From Leptospira sp. (GTDB taxonomy: Bacteria; Spirochaetota; Leptospiria; Leptospirales; Leptospiraceae), in the NCBI GenBank assembly GCA_025457985.1, contig JALOTI010000057.1, forward strand, positions 1 through 10,082: a stretch of 10,082 bases of DNA, read 5' to 3'. Below the pieces are notes generated by a model that did not search any database, was not told the origin of the DNA, and was given only the letters and a program-made list of their open reading frames with translations. A program made the translations under genes and the position numbers. Position 1 is the stretch's first letter. Each line of letters opens with the position of its first letter. Below, one piece after another: positions 7,932 through 10,082 of the stretch.

Positions 7932-7962
7932 GATCGTCTAATGTAGATTAGACGATCTTTTT
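7932..7962 (+). terminator. Intrinsic terminator after nuoI
   Basis: A perfect 11-bp inverted repeat, GATCGTCTAAT (7932-7942) and ATTAGACGATC (7947-7957), around a 4-nt loop is followed at once by five T residues (7958-7962). It begins 13 nt after the nuoI stop. No T-run is present on the other strand, so it acts only for rightward transcription. The T-run ends two bases before the ATG of the next gene. Confidence 0.9.
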
Positions 7963-7964
7963 CT

Positions 7965-8978
7965 ATGTCCTTTTTACGAAAGCGAATTCTTTTCTCTATA
8001 GTTTTATTTCTAAATCCAGTTTTCTATTTATATTCACTAAGATCAGAAACAACGATCATTGAACGAGAGGAAGATGAAAAGCGAGTCTTAGAAAATCATG
8101 CGTTTGAAAAGTTACGTTTTGGATTAGCCAATCATATTCATTACTACAAAATTAAAAAAACTAAAAACACCGTTGTCGAACAGAGATCAGGTCGTAGAAG
8201 ACTGTATGATCATAATTTAATTTTACGATCCATATTTAGAGATAGAATCCATCACCATACCTATGGATCTTTGGGTTCTTTACTATCTGGGGCTAGTTTT
8301 ATCGATTTTGGAAGTGCTATACTTTATGAAGAGGGAGCCGTTACTGTACGTGATCTTTACGAAGATGAATTTATAAGATCTCATTTAAAGAACATTGTCG
8401 CAACTGATATTAACGATCCGGAATATTCCCATACAAGGTATATTGAAATTCATATGTCCGAACGAGAGCCTTTTCCATTTTCATTTAATGAAATACCCTA
8501 TAGACTCGACGACCCGGAATACATACGCGTCTTAACAAGAATTTATACGACGAGCGAATTTTCTCCTCTCATTCTCAGATCTACAAATTCAGGTCCTGAT
8601 TTATTTTACACTGTGGATGAGATGAAAGAACATTTTTCCTCCATTTTGGAGGCAAATCCCCACAGAACGATTTTGTATTTTTTCAATCGTTTTATCTTCT
8701 TTCGAACTCCTTGCCAATCCAAGTTCCAATTGATTGGAACCATTGATGAAAAGGTTGGAGTGAACCATAGTTTCAGTGCATGGAGGTATGTGGACTGGAA
8801 CAAAAGGGAACTTTCAGAAGCCATACTTCCTCAGTACCGATACATCCAGATCACAGAATCGAGGACAAAAAGTGTGGGTGATCGCCTGGATTCTTGGTTT
8901 CTCGTAAAAGCATGTCAGATTCAGTCTCGATTGCGGTATTTTCAGAACAAAATTAGAAAATCTGTTCCAAAATTATGA
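7965..8978 (+). CDS. Hypothetical exported protein with methyltransferase-like motifs
   Basis: I do not recognise this 337-residue protein. The N-terminus (MSFLRKR, then a hydrophobic stretch about 8-25) looks like a signal peptide or membrane anchor, so it is probably exported or membrane-held. Further in, FIDFGSA (112-118), followed about 30 residues later by IVATDIN (144-150), resembles motif I and the acidic-strand motif of SAM-dependent methyltransferases, although the glycine loop is degenerate. The rest is rich in aromatic, Arg and His residues, with only one cysteine pair (in TPCQSK and KACQIQ). The ATG at 7965 is forced by an in-frame stop at 7944-7946 and by the signal-like N-terminus. 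No ribosome binding site exists, and the preceding terminator ends two bases earlier. No operon partner: the thiolase follows after 69 bp with its own ribosome binding site. The gene looks real (long, uninterrupted, ordinary composition); its role is unknown. Confidence 0.75.
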   Translation: MSFLRKRILFSIVLFLNPVFYLYSLRSETTIIEREEDEKRVLENHAFEKLRFGLANHIHYYKIKKTKNTVVEQRSGRRRLYDHNLILRSIFRDRIHHHTYGSLGSLLSGASFIDFGSAILYEEGAVTVRDLYEDEFIRSHLKNIVATDINDPEYSHTRYIEIHMSEREPFPFSFNEIPYRLDDPEYIRVLTRIYTTSEFSPLILRSTNSGPDLFYTVDEMKEHFSSILEANPHRTILYFFNRFIFFRTPCQSKFQLIGTIDEKVGVNHSFSAWRYVDWNKRELSEAILPQYRYIQITESRTKSVGDRLDSWFLVKACQIQSRLRYFQNKIRKSVPKL

Positions 8979-9047
8979 ATTTTTTTGTTTTCTTTAGAAC
9001 GGAACTCTGTACGTTTTTCCTAGATCCACCCAGAGAGAGGTAAACCC
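8979..9047. other. Thiolase upstream gap
   Basis: This 69-bp gap begins with a T-rich stretch just after the orphan gene's stop and ends with the thiolase ribosome binding site (GAGG at 9037-9040). Only a 4-bp stem (AACG/CGTT) before a short T-run is visible, too weak to call a terminator. I could not identify a convincing promoter pair. Confidence 0.4.
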
Positions 9048-10082
9048 ATGGGTAATTCCTATATTGTTGATGCTGTCCGTACCCCGAGAGGAAAGGGGAA
9101 AAAACGTGGGACTTTGGCGACTGTCCACCCACAAGAGCTTGCGGCGGCTACTTTGAAAGCCATCCAAGAAAGAACTGGAATCAATCCACAAACTGTTGAA
9201 GAAGTTGTGATGGGATGTGTGTCCCAAGTTGCTGACCAAGCAGCATGTATTGCTCGTTACGCGGTAATGGCAGCGCAGTGGCCAAAGGACGTTCCTGGAT
9301 ATACAGTGAACCGTTTTTGTGGTTCAGGCCTCCAGGCTGTGAACAATGTGGCAAACCATGTTGGATCTGGCGCTATGGAACTCGGTATCGGTGGTGGTGT
9401 AGAATCCATGAGCCGAGTGAAAATGGGCGATGATATGCTCGGTCGTGATTTTAATGTTGGAAATGATAAAATTGCAGCTAAATACAATTTGGTTCCACAA
9501 GGGATTTCGGCTGATTTAATTGCGACCAAGTATGATATTTCTAGAGAAGAAGCCGACCGATTTGCTGAATCCTCTCAACAAAAAGCTCATGCTGCCATTC
9601 AAAATGGGTACTTCAAAAAATCGATCGTACCAATTACGTTAGATGATGGAACTGTTGTTTCTGAAGATGAGAATCCAAGAATTGAATCAGACTATGCATT
9701 CCTCTCTGGACTTGGGCCAGTATTTAAAACGATTGGTGAAAAAGAATTGGATGCGATTGCACTGAAATCCTATCCTGAGGTTCCAAAGATCAATCACATT
9801 CATACATTAGGAAATTCATCAGGTATTGTTGATGGAGCTGCGTCTCTACTCATTGCCAATGACGAAGGTCTTAAAAAATACGGACTCAAACCAAGAGCAA
9901 AAATTCTTGCAACAGTTGCTACAGGTGAAGATCCAACGATCATGTTGACAGGACCCGTTTCTGCTTCGCAAAAAGCTTTAAAGATGGCTGGTCTTTCTGT
10001 TAAGGATATTGACCTTTGGGAAATTAATGAAGCATTCGCATCCGTGGTTTTGTATGTTAAAAAGACCCTTGGGATCGATGAG
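9048..10082 (+). CDS. Thiolase (acetyl-CoA acyl/acetyltransferase), 3' end outside window
   Basis: Thiolytically cleaves 3-ketoacyl-CoA to acetyl-CoA and a shortened acyl-CoA (beta-oxidation), or runs in reverse to condense two acetyl-CoA; cytoplasmic. The first 345 codons are present with no interruption and the frame is open at the right edge; family length is about 390-440. Signatures: [17 protein letters not shown] at the N-terminus, the nucleophile C91 in [33 protein letters not shown] and the NEAF catalytic motif (N327-F330). The second catalytic cysteine (CxGGG motif) would lie beyond the window. The ATG at 9048 has GAGAGAGG ending 7 nt upstream. The sequence looks FadA-like (3-ketoacyl-CoA thiolase), but whether it is biosynthetic or degradative depends on a downstream partner such as fadB that cannot be seen. 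Confidence 0.93.
   Translation, partial: MGNSYIVDAVRTPRGKGKKRGTLATVHPQELAAATLKAIQERTGINPQTVEEVVMGCVSQVADQAACIARYAVMAAQWPKDVPGYTVNRFCGSGLQAVNNVANHVGSGAMELGIGGGVESMSRVKMGDDMLGRDFNVGNDKIAAKYNLVPQGISADLIATKYDISREEADRFAESSQQKAHAAIQNGYFKKSIVPITLDDGTVVSEDENPRIESDYAFLSGLGPVFKTIGEKELDAIALKSYPEVPKINHIHTLGNSSGIVDGAASLLIANDEGLKKYGLKPRAKILATVATGEDPTIMLTGPVSASQKALKMAGLSVKDIDLWEINEAFASVVLYVKKTLGIDE

Noticed and set aside
8996..9018. Possible terminator after the orphan gene
   Set aside because: Only a 4-bp stem (AACG/CGTT) with a long loop precedes the T-run, too weak to support termination.
9245..9529. Reading frames on both strands inside the thiolase
   Set aside because: The thiolase frame is open and full of family motifs from 9048 to the window edge; these are shadow frames.
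1..10082. Mobile element, CRISPR array, toxin-antitoxin or defence system
   Set aside because: No transposase, integrase, regularly spaced repeats, paired small genes or nuclease motifs were seen; almost all sequence is explained by core genes.

Overview
The window looks like chromosomal core DNA of a spirochaete of the genus Leptospira, more likely a saprophytic (L. biflexa-like) species. This is inferred from protein character, AT-rich but not extreme composition, frequent TTG and GTG starts, and the mix of Gram-negative envelope genes with a compact complex I subunit. No rRNA, tRNA, insertion sequence, phage gene or CRISPR array was seen, and genes are packed tightly.

Layout. (1) Positions 1-1263 (+): the 3' part of a large TPR-repeat protein entering from the left edge. 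(2) Positions 3942 down to 1277 (-): four co-directional genes, a short TonB-like protein, a NusG paralogue, a D-arabinose-5-phosphate isomerase (KdsD/KpsF) and a type I 3-dehydroquinate dehydratase (aroD). The first three overlap each other. aroD appears broken by an out-of-frame internal deletion. (3) Positions 4002-5901 (+): chorismate synthase (aroC) followed closely by a response regulator with an unrecognised output region. aroC diverges from the TonB-like gene across a 59-bp gap. (4) Positions 5906-7962 (+): a self-contained nuoG-nuoI unit with its own sigma70-type promoter, two TTG starts behind good ribosome binding sites, a 14-nt gene overlap and a near-perfect intrinsic terminator. 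(5) Positions 7965-8978 (+): an orphan predicted exported protein whose ATG lies two bases after that terminator's T-run and has no ribosome binding site. It carries a motif pair resembling a methyltransferase Rossmann core. (6) Positions 9048-10082 (+): the first 345 codons of a thiolase (acetyl-CoA acyltransferase) running off the right edge.

Together the genes serve housekeeping metabolism: aromatic amino-acid/chorismate synthesis, Kdo supply for lipopolysaccharide, the peripheral arm of NADH dehydrogenase and fatty-acid beta-oxidation. I do not see a new defence or mobile system. The points most worth a second look are the decayed aroD, the NusG paralogue coupled to kdsD, the isolated compact nuoG-nuoI pair, and the terminator-abutting orphan gene.
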